Assembly (NCBI GenBank): GCA_034926865.1
Contig: JAYFQP010000014.1
Coordinates: 161,348-225,347, forward strand
From: RGIG1902 sp034926865
GTDB lineage: Bacteria; Bacillota; Clostridia; Oscillospirales; Butyricicoccaceae
Direction of reading: 5' to 3'
Length of the DNA: 64,000 nt
Shown here: positions 9,151 to 17,777 of the stretch, piece after piece
Position numbering within the stretch: the stretch's first letter is position 1
How the letters are laid out: the number at the start of each line of letters is the position of its first letter
Notes under the pieces: generated by a model
What the model saw: the letters and a program-made list of their open reading frames with translations, nothing else
What the model was told of the DNA's origin: nothing
Databases searched by the model: none
Position numbers and translations under genes: made by a program

Positions 9151-10589
9151 ATATTATTCACGCTTTCTCCAACCTCGGCAGGAATGGTAATTGTTATCTC
9201 TGTCCCCTCTCCATAAACACTGGCTATGTCAAGCGTTCCGTCATGAAGAATAATAATTTCATTGCAGACAGCCAGCCCTATTCCAGCTCCTCTGCCTCTT
9301 GCGCTTCCTTTAAAGAACTTGTCCTTAACAAACGGAAGCTCGTTTTCGGGTATTCCTACTCCATAGTCTCTTATTTTTACGACAGCATTGACTCCCTTAA
9401 GAATGATCGATATATCGATACGGTCTCCGTCTTTCCCATATTTTCCGGCATTATCTATAATGTTAAGGAAAACCTGCTTAAGCCTATTGCGGTCTCCTAC
9501 CACCATAATAGGAGTTTCAGACTCGCTGTAGTTGATTTCAAGCCCATTTTGACGAAGCATGTCCGTATAGGTGAAAACTGCATCGTAAAGCTCTCCTCTT
9601 AGGTCAAACAGCTCAGTTTGCAGCTTAAGCGCACCGCTTTCTATCCTCGAAAAGTCCAAAAGCTCTTCAACCATTTGGGAAAGCCTTCTCGTTTCCTTCT
9701 TGATTATCTCAAGGCCCGCGGTTGCAGTCTGCGCATCTGAAAGGTCGCTTTCAATTGTCTCTGCCCATCCTCCAATGGCTGTAAGAGGAGTTCTAAGTTC
9801 ATGGGAAACCGATGATATAAAGTCGTTCTTTATCTTCTCCATTCTCGCAATTTCAGCCGACATATTGTTGATGGTGGTGCAAAGCTCTCCGATTTCATCA
9901 TCAAAAGCTACATCCAGCCTTGCGCCGTACTGCCCCTTTGCGATTCTTCTTGCAAGCTCGTTTATCTGCAGCACCGGGTTGACTATAGATTTAATAAAAA
10001 ACTGATTTGTTATCATTACAAGCACTACTATCGCAAGAGCAGCGGCAACCAAAATTACGTTAAGCCTCGTAAGCTGGCCATCCAAAAGCTTAAGCGATGT
10101 AACATACCTTACAGCTCCGATAAAAGTATCGCCTGTGCCTACATAAATAGGCGCGGTTACAGCCATTATATGCTCTCCGGTCAAGCTGTCGTCTCCAACA
10201 AAAATGGCTGTCGTACCCGTGCTTATAGCCTGGCTTACATCATCTGCAGAGGGAACGAATCCCGCAGAAAGACCTGTAGAAGAAAACATTATTCTTCCAT
10301 AGCGGTCAATAACCTGCATCTCAACCTTATCTTTATCTGAAAAGTCGTTTGTCAGGCTTCCTGCATAATAGTAGAAGGTGTCATAACTCTCACTCATATA
10401 CTGCTTTATTATCTTGGATGTAGTGGAAGCCCTGCTTTGAAGGCTCGATCTTACAGAACCGGTATAATAATTGCTGATGGAAATTGAGCCAAGGGAAAAA
10501 GTGCATATAACAACTATGACAATAACGCTCAGGTTATTGACAAGCCATCTTCTCTTTATTCCCTTTGTAAAGCCAAACATCTTTCTCAT
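9147..10589 (-). CDS. Membrane sensor histidine kinase with extracytoplasmic sensor, HAMP, HisKA and HATPase
   Basis: A 480-residue kinase. The first membrane helix is near residues 18-40. An extracytoplasmic sensor of ~120 residues that looks like a single Cache/PAS fold (VQVIDRYGRIMFSSTG) follows. The second helix is near 178-198, and HAMP near 200-250. The phospho-acceptor histidine is in SHELRTP (about 265). The ATP-binding domain has the N box NIIDNAGKYG, G1 DYGVGIPENE and G2 GAGIGLAVC. The response regulator gene ends 34 nt upstream, so they form a pair. The signal is unknown. The preceding lipoprotein in the same operon is a plausible partner at the membrane. Confidence 0.93.
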   Translation of the reverse strand: MRKMFGFTKGIKRRWLVNNLSVIVIVVICTFSLGSISISNYYTGSVRSSLQSRASTTSKIIKQYMSESYDTFYYYAGSLTNDFSDKDKVEMQVIDRYGRIMFSSTGLSAGFVPSADDVSQAISTGTTAIFVGDDSLTGEHIMAVTAPIYVGTGDTFIGAVRYVTSLKLLDGQLTRLNVILVAAALAIVVLVMITNQFFIKSIVNPVLQINELARRIAKGQYGARLDVAFDDEIGELCTTINNMSAEIARMEKIKNDFISSVSHELRTPLTAIGGWAETIESDLSDAQTATAGLEIIKKETRRLSQMVEELLDFSRIESGALKLQTELFDLRGELYDAVFTYTDMLRQNGLEINYSESETPIMVVGDRNRLKQVFLNIIDNAGKYGKDGDRIDISIILKGVNAVVKIRDYGVGIPENELPFVKDKFFKGSARGRGAGIGLAVCNEIIILHDGTLDIASVYGEGTEITITIPAEVGESVNNI

Positions 10590-10623
10590 ACCATCTGCTC
10601 CAGATAAAAATTTATTCAGCTTT

Positions 10624-11316
10624 TTAACCTTCCCATCTATAGCCGTAGCCCCAGATCGTCATAATATGCTTAGGCTGCGCGGCATCTTCCTCGACCTTGA
10701 CCCTGAGCCTTCTCATATTTACATCTACTATCTTCGGATCTCCCTGATAATTTTCCCCCCATACGAGCTTCATTATATCCTCGCGGGAAAGAGCTTTTCC
10801 GATATTTTTAAGAAAAGTCTTTATTATAAGAAATTCAACCTGTGTAATCTCGATTTTCTGTCCGTTCTTGATAAGCTCGCGGCTGCGCAGGTTGAGCTGA
10901 AACTCGCCGGAGGTCAATACCTCGGTATCCCCCTGAAGGCTTTCTCCGTCTATCCTCCTGTAAAGTGCATCAACCCTTGCAACAAGCTCTGCAACCGAGA
11001 AAGGCTTGACAACATAATCGTCAGCTCCGGTCATAAAACCGTTTACCTTGTCGGCTTCCTGACCCATGGCCGTCAGCATTATTATTCCAATCCTACTGCC
11101 AAGTCCTCTTATCCTGCGGCAAACCTCAAACCCGCCTATATCCGGAAGCATCACATCGAGAACGGCGATGGCTATATCGTCGTTATTTTTGATATACTCC
11201 ACCACCGGTTCCCCCATATCAAACTCTACTGTCTCATAACCGGCTCTTTTAAGATTTATTATGACAAATTTGCGTATATTCTCTTCGTCTTCCAAAACAA
11301 GAACCTTTTTGTTCAT
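10624..11316 (-). CDS. OmpR/PhoB-family response regulator
   Basis: A 230-residue transcription factor. The N-terminal receiver domain has the acidic pair at Glu9-Asp10, the phosphorylation site Asp54 (VLDVMLPD), Thr in MLTAMG and Lys in VVKPFS. The C-terminal winged-helix domain begins near residue 125, with the family signature DIMKLVWGENYQGDPKIVDVNM and the terminal WGYGYRWEG. It presumably receives phosphate from the adjacent kinase and binds DNA as a dimer. Its start overlaps the preceding lipoprotein stop by four bases (ATGA). The target genes cannot be told from this window. Confidence 0.95.
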   Translation of the reverse strand: MNKKVLVLEDEENIRKFVIINLKRAGYETVEFDMGEPVVEYIKNNDDIAIAVLDVMLPDIGGFEVCRRIRGLGSRIGIIMLTAMGQEADKVNGFMTGADDYVVKPFSVAELVARVDALYRRIDGESLQGDTEVLTSGEFQLNLRSRELIKNGQKIEITQVEFLIIKTFLKNIGKALSREDIMKLVWGENYQGDPKIVDVNMRRLRVKVEEDAAQPKHIMTIWGYGYRWEG

Positions 11317-12683
11317 TCCCCGTTATCCTCCAATGTCCATTCATTTTCTATCCGGCTGAAATTAGCAAGCACATTTTCTTCGGTCACGGCATATTCGGGA
11401 TAATCGGCTTTTCCTAAAGCATAAGCATACACAAAACCATTTTTTTGTATGATCGCTTTTGCCTCATAAACACTTATATATGCCTGCCGGTTATCCCCGG
11501 AAAACATGTAAAGCGTCAGCAGAGTATTTGATTCATCCGGCTGAGGCATAGCCGATATCGAAAAATTCTTCGGCAAGAGGAAGAACACCGTTTTGACCAT
11601 TCTGGAATACCGCGTTGTCTGGACGACTACCCTGTCGTCCCAGTTATCCATCCATTTCAGATACCAATCATCAGATGGCATATGATAAGTTTTAAGTTTT
11701 GATGTGAAACCGGTCTCTCCAAACTCTAGCCAGTTAAGCTTATTTTTCTCATCCGAATAAAGAGAACTCATCATGCTGTACGCAGTTGGAACCTCAAGAA
11801 TACCATCTCGGTCTATATCCTTACAATATATCTCGATGGAGCGCCAGGTTTTTATCCCTGAGCCGCTGTCTTTTTCGCGGGAAAGATCGCGCAAATACCC
11901 GTCAACTGAATATGTTACCACATCAGTGACATATCCACCTCCGTATGCAGCACTATCAAGGAAAATCGCCTTACTGTTTTTATTATACCTTCCAAGTGTC
12001 ATGCTGGAAACATTCTTCACTTCATTACAAAGGAGTATCTCAGCATCCTGCTCATACATTTTGCCCTTAAGAGAGTATACTTTAAGCGTCATTTGGCCGC
12101 TGCTTTGATCTTTGACGGCAAAACACAGTTCGTCCAAAGAATCGCCGGAAAAATCTCCTACAATTATTCCCGAATATTGCACGCTGAGGATATCTTCCAT
12201 ACCATCCTCGCCGAAAGTATAAACAGTCATACCGTAATTATTGCTTTCATCTATTCCCCAACATACTGCAAGGCACTTCTGGCCGGTAACCGATGAAACA
12301 GGATAATATATCGAATGGAGAGTCAGCCCAACGGCCTCGACAGATCCAATCTCCTTATAGCTGCCAGCTTCCTTTTTATATGCCTTTATAAGGTAGTTCC
12401 CATCAGTTTGCCTAAAGAAAGCTATGGTTTCGTTTGCCCCGTCTCCATCTATATCAACAAGCTGTATGGACTGCCGGTTTTCTCCGCTTTCGGCTGCGGC
12501 CGAAACTGCGCCTGTTTCAAGTATGTTATTGATCTGACTTTGAAGCTCTATATACTCAGCCGGAAGACTGGGCAAAGCCAAAAGGCCGTCGCCATATTGC
12601 AATTGCAGTGCGCAGCCTGAAAAAAGCGCCGCAGATGCCATAAACATAGCGGCCAATATTAATTTTTTAATCATTTTCCTCAT
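11313..12683 (-). CDS. Lipoprotein with FG-GAP/VCBS-like repeats
   Basis: A 456-residue predicted lipoprotein. The N-terminus is a basic, hydrophobic signal ending in the lipobox LFSGC, with Cys24 as the lipidated residue. The mature part has several calcium-loop-like repeats typical of FG-GAP/VCBS beta-propellers (VDIDGDGANET, GDFSGDSLDE, KDIDRDGILE). It should therefore sit on the outer face of the membrane as a beta-propeller. It is the first gene of the operon with the response regulator and kinase, and overlaps the regulator by four bases. ATG at 12683 is chosen because AGGTAG lies eight bases upstream. An in-frame GTG lies two codons earlier. A ligand-sensing accessory role is only an inference. 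Confidence 0.8.
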   Translation of the reverse strand: MRKMIKKLILAAMFMASAALFSGCALQLQYGDGLLALPSLPAEYIELQSQINNILETGAVSAAAESGENRQSIQLVDIDGDGANETIAFFRQTDGNYLIKAYKKEAGSYKEIGSVEAVGLTLHSIYYPVSSVTGQKCLAVCWGIDESNNYGMTVYTFGEDGMEDILSVQYSGIIVGDFSGDSLDELCFAVKDQSSGQMTLKVYSLKGKMYEQDAEILLCNEVKNVSSMTLGRYNKNSKAIFLDSAAYGGGYVTDVVTYSVDGYLRDLSREKDSGSGIKTWRSIEIYCKDIDRDGILEVPTAYSMMSSLYSDEKNKLNWLEFGETGFTSKLKTYHMPSDDWYLKWMDNWDDRVVVQTTRYSRMVKTVFFLLPKNFSISAMPQPDESNTLLTLYMFSGDNRQAYISVYEAKAIIQKNGFVYAYALGKADYPEYAVTEENVLANFSRIENEWTLEDNGE

Positions 12684-12712
12684 AGGCACTACCTAGCCAT
12701 ACTGCAAATAAA

Positions 12713-12747
12713 CCCCTTAAGGATTGCCGTTAGCAATCCCCAAGGGG
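12713..12747 (-). terminator. Hairpin after the P-loop ATPase gene
   Basis: A 15-bp stem (CCCCTT..GGATTGC paired with GCAATCC..AAGGGG, two central A-C mismatches) with a five-base loop. On the minus strand it is followed by TTTATTT. It sits between the ATPase stop (12765) and the lipoprotein start (12683) and probably separates the two units. Confidence 0.65.
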
Positions 12748-12764
12748 CCATAAGCATCCTTTAA

Positions 12765-13178
12765 TTAAAAAAACTTGCTGATGCCTTCGGGAGCTACGGC
12801 AGCGTCGGCGCTTATCATAATTGTGAACTTAATGCCTGTTGCCGCGCTGAAGCGCTCCAGTTTTTCAAGGAACTCAAGCGCCTTGCCGTCATCATCGTCA
12901 CCAGTGATTTTATAAAGACTATCAATAAAAATATGTGTTATATCATAATTTCCGGAATATATGCCGCAAATATAAGCAAAAATGGTCTCGTAATTGAGAA
13001 CCATTGGATATTCGGAAACATCTATCAGCTTAGCGCTGTATTTAACATTAAATCTGAGATTCTGGCCTTTTTCGATGCAGACCACGTTACCGGCTTCTTC
13101 ATTGACGGCCTTATTTACAAGATCGATCATTTTCTTTGTTTTGCCTGTTCCGCGTGATCCCATAATGACTTTAACCAT
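12765..13178 (-). CDS. Small P-loop ATP-binding protein, function unknown
   Basis: A 137-residue protein made of little more than a P-loop NTPase core. Walker A is GSRGTGKTKKM near the N-terminus, and a Walker-B-like strand THIFIDSLYKITG lies about 80 residues later. I recognise it as a family common in Clostridia and sometimes labelled as twitching-motility ATPase, but it is far too short for PilT and no pilus genes are nearby. The ATG at 13178 is chosen because AAAGGAGGAG lies eight bases upstream. It appears to be a single-gene transcript, with its own candidate promoter and a downstream hairpin. The cellular role is unknown. Confidence 0.8.
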   Translation of the reverse strand: MVKVIMGSRGTGKTKKMIDLVNKAVNEEAGNVVCIEKGQNLRFNVKYSAKLIDVSEYPMVLNYETIFAYICGIYSGNYDITHIFIDSLYKITGDDDDGKALEFLEKLERFSAATGIKFTIMISADAAVAPEGISKFF

Positions 13179-13202
13179 AATCAATCTCCTCCTTTGTTTA
13201 AT

Positions 13203-13231
13203 TTTATAATAACATGGATTACTCATTTCAA
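13203..13231 (-). promoter_or_regulatory. Candidate sigma-A promoter for the P-loop ATPase gene
   Basis: On the minus strand TTGAAA (13231-13226) and TATAAA (13208-13203) are separated by 17 bases. The predicted start lies about 18 nt before the AAAGGAGGAG ribosome-binding site. Overlapping alternatives (TTGTTG-17-TATTAT) exist three to five bases away. Confidence 0.45.
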
Positions 13232-13262
13232 CAACAACTTATTTGTAAATTGCCGAAAAATT

Positions 13263-14390
13263 TTATCTTTTGAAGGAGCCTGACAATATTGCAGCCCATA
13301 TGTCAAATACAGTCATTTTTTCAACAGTTTCTCCTGCCGTCAAAGAAGCTTTCAGCAAAAGCTCACCTTCGGAATACACGCTGAAGCTTCCAAGCTCATC
13401 GCCTTCCATTACAGGAGCGCGAACGCTTTCGACAAGATCTATTTTCTTTTCAAGCCCGGCGAGTTTTGATTTTTCAATGAGCATATATTCTTCCGAGGCA
13501 AGCTTTACAGATACGCAGTCACTTTTACCCAGAATAACTTTAACCGGCATCAGGGGCTCGTCGGTTGCTATTTTTGTCTGTGAAAAATTTGCAAATCCAT
13601 AATTTAAAAGCGCGGCCACGGATGTATTTCTTGCATCTGGTGTGTCTGCCTTCATTACAACAGCTATAAGCCTCATCCCATCGCGTTCGGCAACGCCGGA
13701 AAGGCAATACCCGGCCGTTGAAGTATAACCTGTCTTAAGACCTATCATTCCCTTAAAGGTTTTGATCATTTTGTTGGTATTTGAAAGACCAAATGCTCCA
13801 TCCCTTATGGTGTCCATCCAGATGGTAGTATACTCAAATATTTTTTCGTGCTTTATAAGCTCAGCTGACATAAGCGCAATATCACGCGCTGTTGTGTAAT
13901 GTCCTTCAACCTCAAGCCCGCAGCAGTTGACAAAGTTCGTATTATACATGCCTAGCTCCTTGGCGCGGCTGTTCATTACAGCAACAAAAGCCTCCTCGCT
14001 TCCGGACATATGCTCGGCCACCGCAACGCAGCAGTCGTTTGCCGAGACAACGGCAATGCACTTTATCATTTCATGCAATGTAAAGCTCTCGCCCTCCTTG
14101 AGCCATATCTGGCTGCCTCCCATGGATGCCGCATGAGCCGAGCCGATGATTAAATCATCATATGAAAGCTCTCCCCTCTCAATCGCCTCCATTATAAGGA
14201 GCAGCGTCATAATCTTGGTTACTGACGCCGGGGCCATTTTTTGATCTGCATTTTTCTCGTAAAGCACAGTCCCGTTTGGATGCATAAGGATGCATGAAGG
14301 AGATGCGACAGGTATCTCAGCAGGCGCTGTTGCAAGAACGTTTGTAATCAATAAAAACAGGCTCAACAATAAAGCTATCATCTTTTTCAT
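13263..14390 (-). CDS. dacF: D-alanyl-D-alanine carboxypeptidase (DacF-like penicillin-binding protein)
   Basis: A 375-residue secreted or membrane-anchored serine peptidase of family S11 that trims the terminal D-Ala from peptidoglycan stem peptides. The signal peptide is residues 1-20. The catalytic motifs are SVTK (Ser56, Lys59), SAN (in VVSANDCC) and KTG (in IGLKTGYT). A C-terminal PBP5-like beta domain follows from about residue 270. The ATG at 14390 is used because GAGGTG precedes it by seven bases and the signal peptide begins there. The longer upstream frame has no ribosome-binding site. DacF in Bacillus acts in the forespore, and DacB or DacA subfamilies are alternatives. Confidence 0.9.
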   Translation of the reverse strand: MKKMIALLLSLFLLITNVLATAPAEIPVASPSCILMHPNGTVLYEKNADQKMAPASVTKIMTLLLIMEAIERGELSYDDLIIGSAHAASMGGSQIWLKEGESFTLHEMIKCIAVVSANDCCVAVAEHMSGSEEAFVAVMNSRAKELGMYNTNFVNCCGLEVEGHYTTARDIALMSAELIKHEKIFEYTTIWMDTIRDGAFGLSNTNKMIKTFKGMIGLKTGYTSTAGYCLSGVAERDGMRLIAVVMKADTPDARNTSVAALLNYGFANFSQTKIATDEPLMPVKVILGKSDCVSVKLASEEYMLIEKSKLAGLEKKIDLVESVRAPVMEGDELGSFSVYSEGELLLKASLTAGETVEKMTVFDIWAAILSGSFKR

Positions 14391-14418
14391 ATTAAAACAC
14401 CTCGATAATAGTATGAGC

Positions 14419-14446
14419 ATTTTATTGGTTCTATTACCGATTGCAA
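14419..14446 (-). promoter_or_regulatory. Candidate promoter for dacF, sharing its -35 with mtaB
   Basis: On the minus strand TTGCAA (14446-14441) and TAAAAT (14424-14419) are spaced 16 bases. TTGCAA is its own reverse complement, and the same six bases also serve as the -35 for the plus-strand promoter. Confidence 0.4.
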
Positions 14447-14469
14447 AGACCTTATATTTAATGTAAAAT
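14441..14469 (+). promoter_or_regulatory. Candidate promoter for mtaB
   Basis: TTGCAA (14441-14446) and TAAAAT (14464-14469) are spaced 17 bases. The predicted transcription start is about 10 nt before the mtaB ATG, so the leader would be very short, with GGTGAT as ribosome-binding site. Confidence 0.4.
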
Positions 14470-14486
14470 GCTTTTGGTGATATAAA

Positions 14487-15782
14487 ATGAAAATTGCATT
14501 CTATACTTTGGGATGTAAGACAAATCAATTTGAGACTCAGGCGCTTGAGAAACTTTTTGCCGAAAAAGGGCACGAAATCGTACCTTTTTCTTGCTGTGCT
14601 GATGCTTATGTTATAAACACATGCACAGTGACTGCCCTTGGGGATAAAAAATCCCGCAACGCCGCTCGCCGCGCTAAAGCTATGAATCCCAGCTGTATTC
14701 TGGCTATCTGCGGCTGCTACTCACAGATAAAACCAGATGAGGTAAAAGAACTTTGCGGAGCCGACATTGTATGCGGAACCGGCGATAAAAGCCGTGTTGT
14801 GGAGCTTACTGAGCGGGCCTTTTCAGATAGGCAGTACATTTGCTCTGTTAAAGAAGGGCTGAAACCAGAGGGCTTTGACTTTATGCCCGCGGGCAGTCTT
14901 AAAGGCCGCACAAGAGCTCTTTTAAAGGTGCAGGACGGCTGCCAGAATTTCTGTTCATACTGCATTATTCCATATGCAAGAGGCCTTTCCCGTTCTCTTC
15001 CCCTTGACAAGGCAATGTCCGAAGCCAAACGTCTTGGCGAAGAAGGCTATAAAGAAATTATCATTACAGGAATAGAGATATCCTCTTATGGTTTTGACCT
15101 TCCTTCATCACCTTCCCTTGAAGATATGATAACAAGCGTATGTCAGTCTGCACCCGATGCCCGCATACGTTTGGGGTCGCTTGAACCGAGGACTGTAACG
15201 GAAGCTTTCTGCCTTAAGCTCGCAAATCTAAAAAACCTTTGCCCTCATTTTCACCTTTCCCTTCAGAGCGGGTGTGATAAAACTCTGAAGGCCATGAACA
15301 GAAAATACAGTTCAGCCAGATTTTATGAATCCTGCAGGCTTTTGCGGCAGTATTTCCCCGGTTGTGCCATAACTGCCGACCTTATTGTAGGGTTCCCCGG
15401 AGAAACAGATGGGGATTTTGAAGAGTCATTGTCTTTTGTTGAAAGATGCGCCTTCTCACAGGTGCATATATTCTCCTATTCTCCACGCCCAGGAACAAAG
15501 GCTGCCGCCATGCCCGACCAGCTAACACATTCGCAAAAGCAAGCCCGCGCCGAAAAAGCCGGAAGGCTTTGCCAAGCGCTTAAGTCACAGTATCTTGAAA
15601 GCCTTGTGGGGATGCGGCTTCCCGTATTATTCGAGCAAAGCGAAAGCTCTGTCTATTCCGGGCACTGTCCACAGTACTGCCTTGTTGAAGTTGAGGGTCA
15701 AAAGCTTTCTGGAAAAGTAAAAAATGTATATATTCAAGGGGCAGACGGAGATCATTTATTTGGCAAAGTAGAAACCGATTGA
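14487..15782 (+). CDS. mtaB: tRNA N6-threonylcarbamoyladenosine (t6A37) methylthiotransferase MtaB
   Basis: A 431-residue radical-SAM methylthiotransferase that converts t6A to ms2t6A at tRNA position 37. The N-terminal cluster cysteines are Cys10, Cys46 and Cys77. The radical-SAM motif is Cys152/156/159 (CQNFCSYC). A C-terminal TRAM-like segment is present. The opening FYTLGCKTNQFET and overall length distinguish MtaB from the RimO encoded elsewhere in this window and from MiaB. It starts a plus-strand run but is separated from the next gene by a strong promoter, so it is probably a single-gene transcript. Confidence 0.93.
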   Translation: MKIAFYTLGCKTNQFETQALEKLFAEKGHEIVPFSCCADAYVINTCTVTALGDKKSRNAARRAKAMNPSCILAICGCYSQIKPDEVKELCGADIVCGTGDKSRVVELTERAFSDRQYICSVKEGLKPEGFDFMPAGSLKGRTRALLKVQDGCQNFCSYCIIPYARGLSRSLPLDKAMSEAKRLGEEGYKEIIITGIEISSYGFDLPSSPSLEDMITSVCQSAPDARIRLGSLEPRTVTEAFCLKLANLKNLCPHFHLSLQSGCDKTLKAMNRKYSSARFYESCRLLRQYFPGCAITADLIVGFPGETDGDFEESLSFVERCAFSQVHIFSYSPRPGTKAAAMPDQLTHSQKQARAEKAGRLCQALKSQYLESLVGMRLPVLFEQSESSVYSGHCPQYCLVEVEGQKLSGKVKNVYIQGADGDHLFGKVETD

Positions 15783-15786
15783 TTTT

Positions 15787-15816
15787 TTGACATAAGCATA
15801 TATATAATGTTATAAT
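15787..15816 (+). promoter_or_regulatory. Sigma-A promoter for the NfeD/SPFH operon
   Basis: Both hexamers match consensus exactly: TTGACA at 15787-15792 and TATAAT at 15811-15816, with an 18-bp spacer. The predicted start is about 15823, some 28 nt before the NfeD start codon. Confidence 0.75.
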
Positions 15817-15850
15817 GATTATAAATAAACAGCCGAAAGGAGGCTATGCC

Positions 15851-16306
15851 GTGTTTGATCTGCCCTACTATTTATTATGGCTCATAGCTGTCATTTTTCT
15901 TGTAGTGCTTGAGGCGGCTACACTCGGGCTTACATGCATCTGGTTTGCCTTGGGAGCTCTTGTGGGCCTTCTTGCTTCGCTTCTGGGGATGTCTTTTTTT
16001 GCTCAAATAGTCATTTTTGTGGTAGTGTCCGGTTTATGTCTTATCATGCTCAAGCCGTTTGCAACAAAACACCTTTTTACAAACAGGACCGCAACGAATG
16101 CCGACAGGGTCATAGGAGCTACAGGAATCGTTGTTGAAGCTATCAACAATGAAGAAGCGAAAGGGCTTGTTAAGGTGGGCGGACAGATCTGGACAGCTCG
16201 ATCTATAGACAGCAAAGTGAGTATTCCCGAAGGCGTACATGTGCTCATAAGAAAAATTGACGGAGTTAAACTCTTAGTCGAAGAAGCCAAGGAGGAAATA
16301 TCATGA
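15851..16306 (+). CDS. NfeD-like membrane protein
   Basis: A 151-residue protein with two or three hydrophobic helices (about residues 5-75) followed by a small OB-fold domain of the NfeD C-terminal type (GATGIVVEAI ... GLVKVGGQIWTARS). Short NfeD proteins work with SPFH/stomatin-like proteins in membrane microdomains, and the next gene is such a partner, overlapping by four bases. The GTG at 15851 is preferred because AAAGGAGG lies seven bases before it. An ATG five bases earlier is too close to that site, and the longer frame starting at 15815 has no ribosome-binding site. Confidence 0.87.
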   Translation: MFDLPYYLLWLIAVIFLVVLEAATLGLTCIWFALGALVGLLASLLGMSFFAQIVIFVVVSGLCLIMLKPFATKHLFTNRTATNADRVIGATGIVVEAINNEEAKGLVKVGGQIWTARSIDSKVSIPEGVHVLIRKIDGVKLLVEEAKEEIS

Positions 16307-17241
16307 CCAATATCGTTCTTTTAAGTTCAATGGCATCTTTTGGCCCCACAATGGTTCTCATCGTATTTCTCATACTCGTAATCGCGTTTATCGCCTCCAA
16401 CATCATTATAGTACCTCAGGCCAGCGCATTTATTGTGGAGCGTCTGGGCGCTTATCAATTCACTTGGGAAACAGGCCTTCACTTCAAGATTCCATTTGTT
16501 GACCGTGTCGCAAATAAGGTTACCCTTAAAGAGCGCGTCTCTGACTTTCCGCCTCAACCGGTTATCACTAAGGATAACGTAACCATGCAGATAGATACTG
16601 TCATATATTTTCAGGTTACAGACTCCAAACTTTTTACCTACGGAGTAGTTCATCCAATGTCTGCCATTGAAAATCTGACAGCTACCACCCTCAGAAACAT
16701 CATCGGCGATCTTGAGCTTGACCAGACCCTTACTTCAAGGGATCTTATCAACACAAAAATGCGTACTATTCTTGATGAAGCCACAGATCCCTGGGGTATA
16801 AAAATCAACAGGGTTGAGCTTAAGAATATTATCCCGCCGCGTGAAATTCAGGATGCCATGGAACGCCAGATGAAAGCGGAGCGTGAGCGCCGAGAATCTA
16901 TACTCAGAGCAGAGGGCGAAAAGCGCTCTCAGATACTTCGCGCCGAAGGTGAACAGGAAGCAGTTATCCTCAGATCCGAAGGCGTACGCCAGCAGAAAAT
17001 CAAAGAAGCCGAAGGCGAGGCCGAAGCTCTTATTACAGTACAAACCGCTATTGCAAATTCCCTTAAGCTTCTTAATGAGGCCGCACCATCTGACAATGTT
17101 GTAAAGCTTAAAGCCCTCGAAGCTTTCATAAGCGCCGCAAACGGAACCGCCACAAAGATAATCATTCCATCCGAAATTCAAGGCCTTGCAGGTCTCGCTG
17201 TTTCGGCAAAGGAAGTCTTTAACACACCAACCCCGAAATAA
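16303..17241 (+). CDS. SPFH/band 7 (stomatin-like, QmcA-type) membrane protein
   Basis: A 312-residue protein with one N-terminal membrane helix (about residues 15-38). An SPFH/band-7 domain begins at VPQASAFIVERLG and runs to about residue 200. A long alanine/glutamate-rich coiled coil with repeated ILRAEGE units (about 185-250) leads to a short C-terminal tail. Such proteins oligomerise at the membrane and scaffold microdomains or regulate FtsH-type proteases. It overlaps the NfeD gene by four bases, the usual NfeD-SPFH pairing. The client is unknown. Confidence 0.92.
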   Translation: MTNIVLLSSMASFGPTMVLIVFLILVIAFIASNIIIVPQASAFIVERLGAYQFTWETGLHFKIPFVDRVANKVTLKERVSDFPPQPVITKDNVTMQIDTVIYFQVTDSKLFTYGVVHPMSAIENLTATTLRNIIGDLELDQTLTSRDLINTKMRTILDEATDPWGIKINRVELKNIIPPREIQDAMERQMKAERERRESILRAEGEKRSQILRAEGEQEAVILRSEGVRQQKIKEAEGEAEALITVQTAIANSLKLLNEAAPSDNVVKLKALEAFISAANGTATKIIIPSEIQGLAGLAVSAKEVFNTPTPK

Positions 17242-17249
17242 AAGCCGGT

Positions 17250-17768
17250 ATGAAAAATATACTTGAAACAAAAAGGCTGATGCTTAGGCCTCTTGAAGAG
17301 GATGACCTTAAAGATCTTAAGGAAATTCTTCAGGACCCTATTGCAATGAAGGCATATGAACACGCTTTCAGCGATGAAGAATGTCAAGATTGGCTTTCAC
17401 GCATGATGCTTCGCCAAAGGCGGGATGGAATATCGCTTTATGCTGTTATTCTAAAGGAAACCGGTGAGTTTGCCGGCCAATGCGGCCTGACAATGCAGGA
17501 CGTTGAAGGCCAGATGCTTCCGGAAGTAGGCTATCTCTTTAAGCGCAGACATTGGCATAAAGGCTATGCTACCGAGGCCTCCGGAGCCTGCATTGATTAT
17601 GGGTTTAATGAAAAGGGCTTTGATACGATATACTGTATCGTAAAACATGATAATTACCCTTCTCAGGCCGTTGCTTTGCGCAATGGGATGAGTATCCAGA
17701 AAAGCTTTACAAAGCACTATATGAACAAAGATATGCCGCACTACCTTTTCTCAAGGCAGAAAGCCTGA
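17250..17768 (+). CDS. GNAT-family N-acetyltransferase (RimJ/RimL type)
   Basis: A 172-residue acetyltransferase starting with the ETKRLMLRPLEEDD motif of the RimJ/RimL subgroup. The acetyl-CoA pyrophosphate-binding turn is seen in RRHWHKGYATEAS (about residues 97-109). The later ALRNGM resembles the usual NxxSxxxxxKxGF region. The substrate could be a protein N-terminus, an aminoglycoside or a small metabolite, and sequence does not decide. It starts 8 nt after the SPFH gene and ends at a terminator hairpin, so it is probably the last gene of that operon. Confidence 0.87.
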   Translation: MKNILETKRLMLRPLEEDDLKDLKEILQDPIAMKAYEHAFSDEECQDWLSRMMLRQRRDGISLYAVILKETGEFAGQCGLTMQDVEGQMLPEVGYLFKRRHWHKGYATEASGACIDYGFNEKGFDTIYCIVKHDNYPSQAVALRNGMSIQKSFTKHYMNKDMPHYLFSRQKA

Positions 17769-17777
17769 AATGAAATG

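Noticed and set aside
14391..14573. Upstream extension of dacF
   Set aside because: It would hide the signal peptide inside the protein and run through the divergent promoter region. GAGGTG marks the ATG at 14390.
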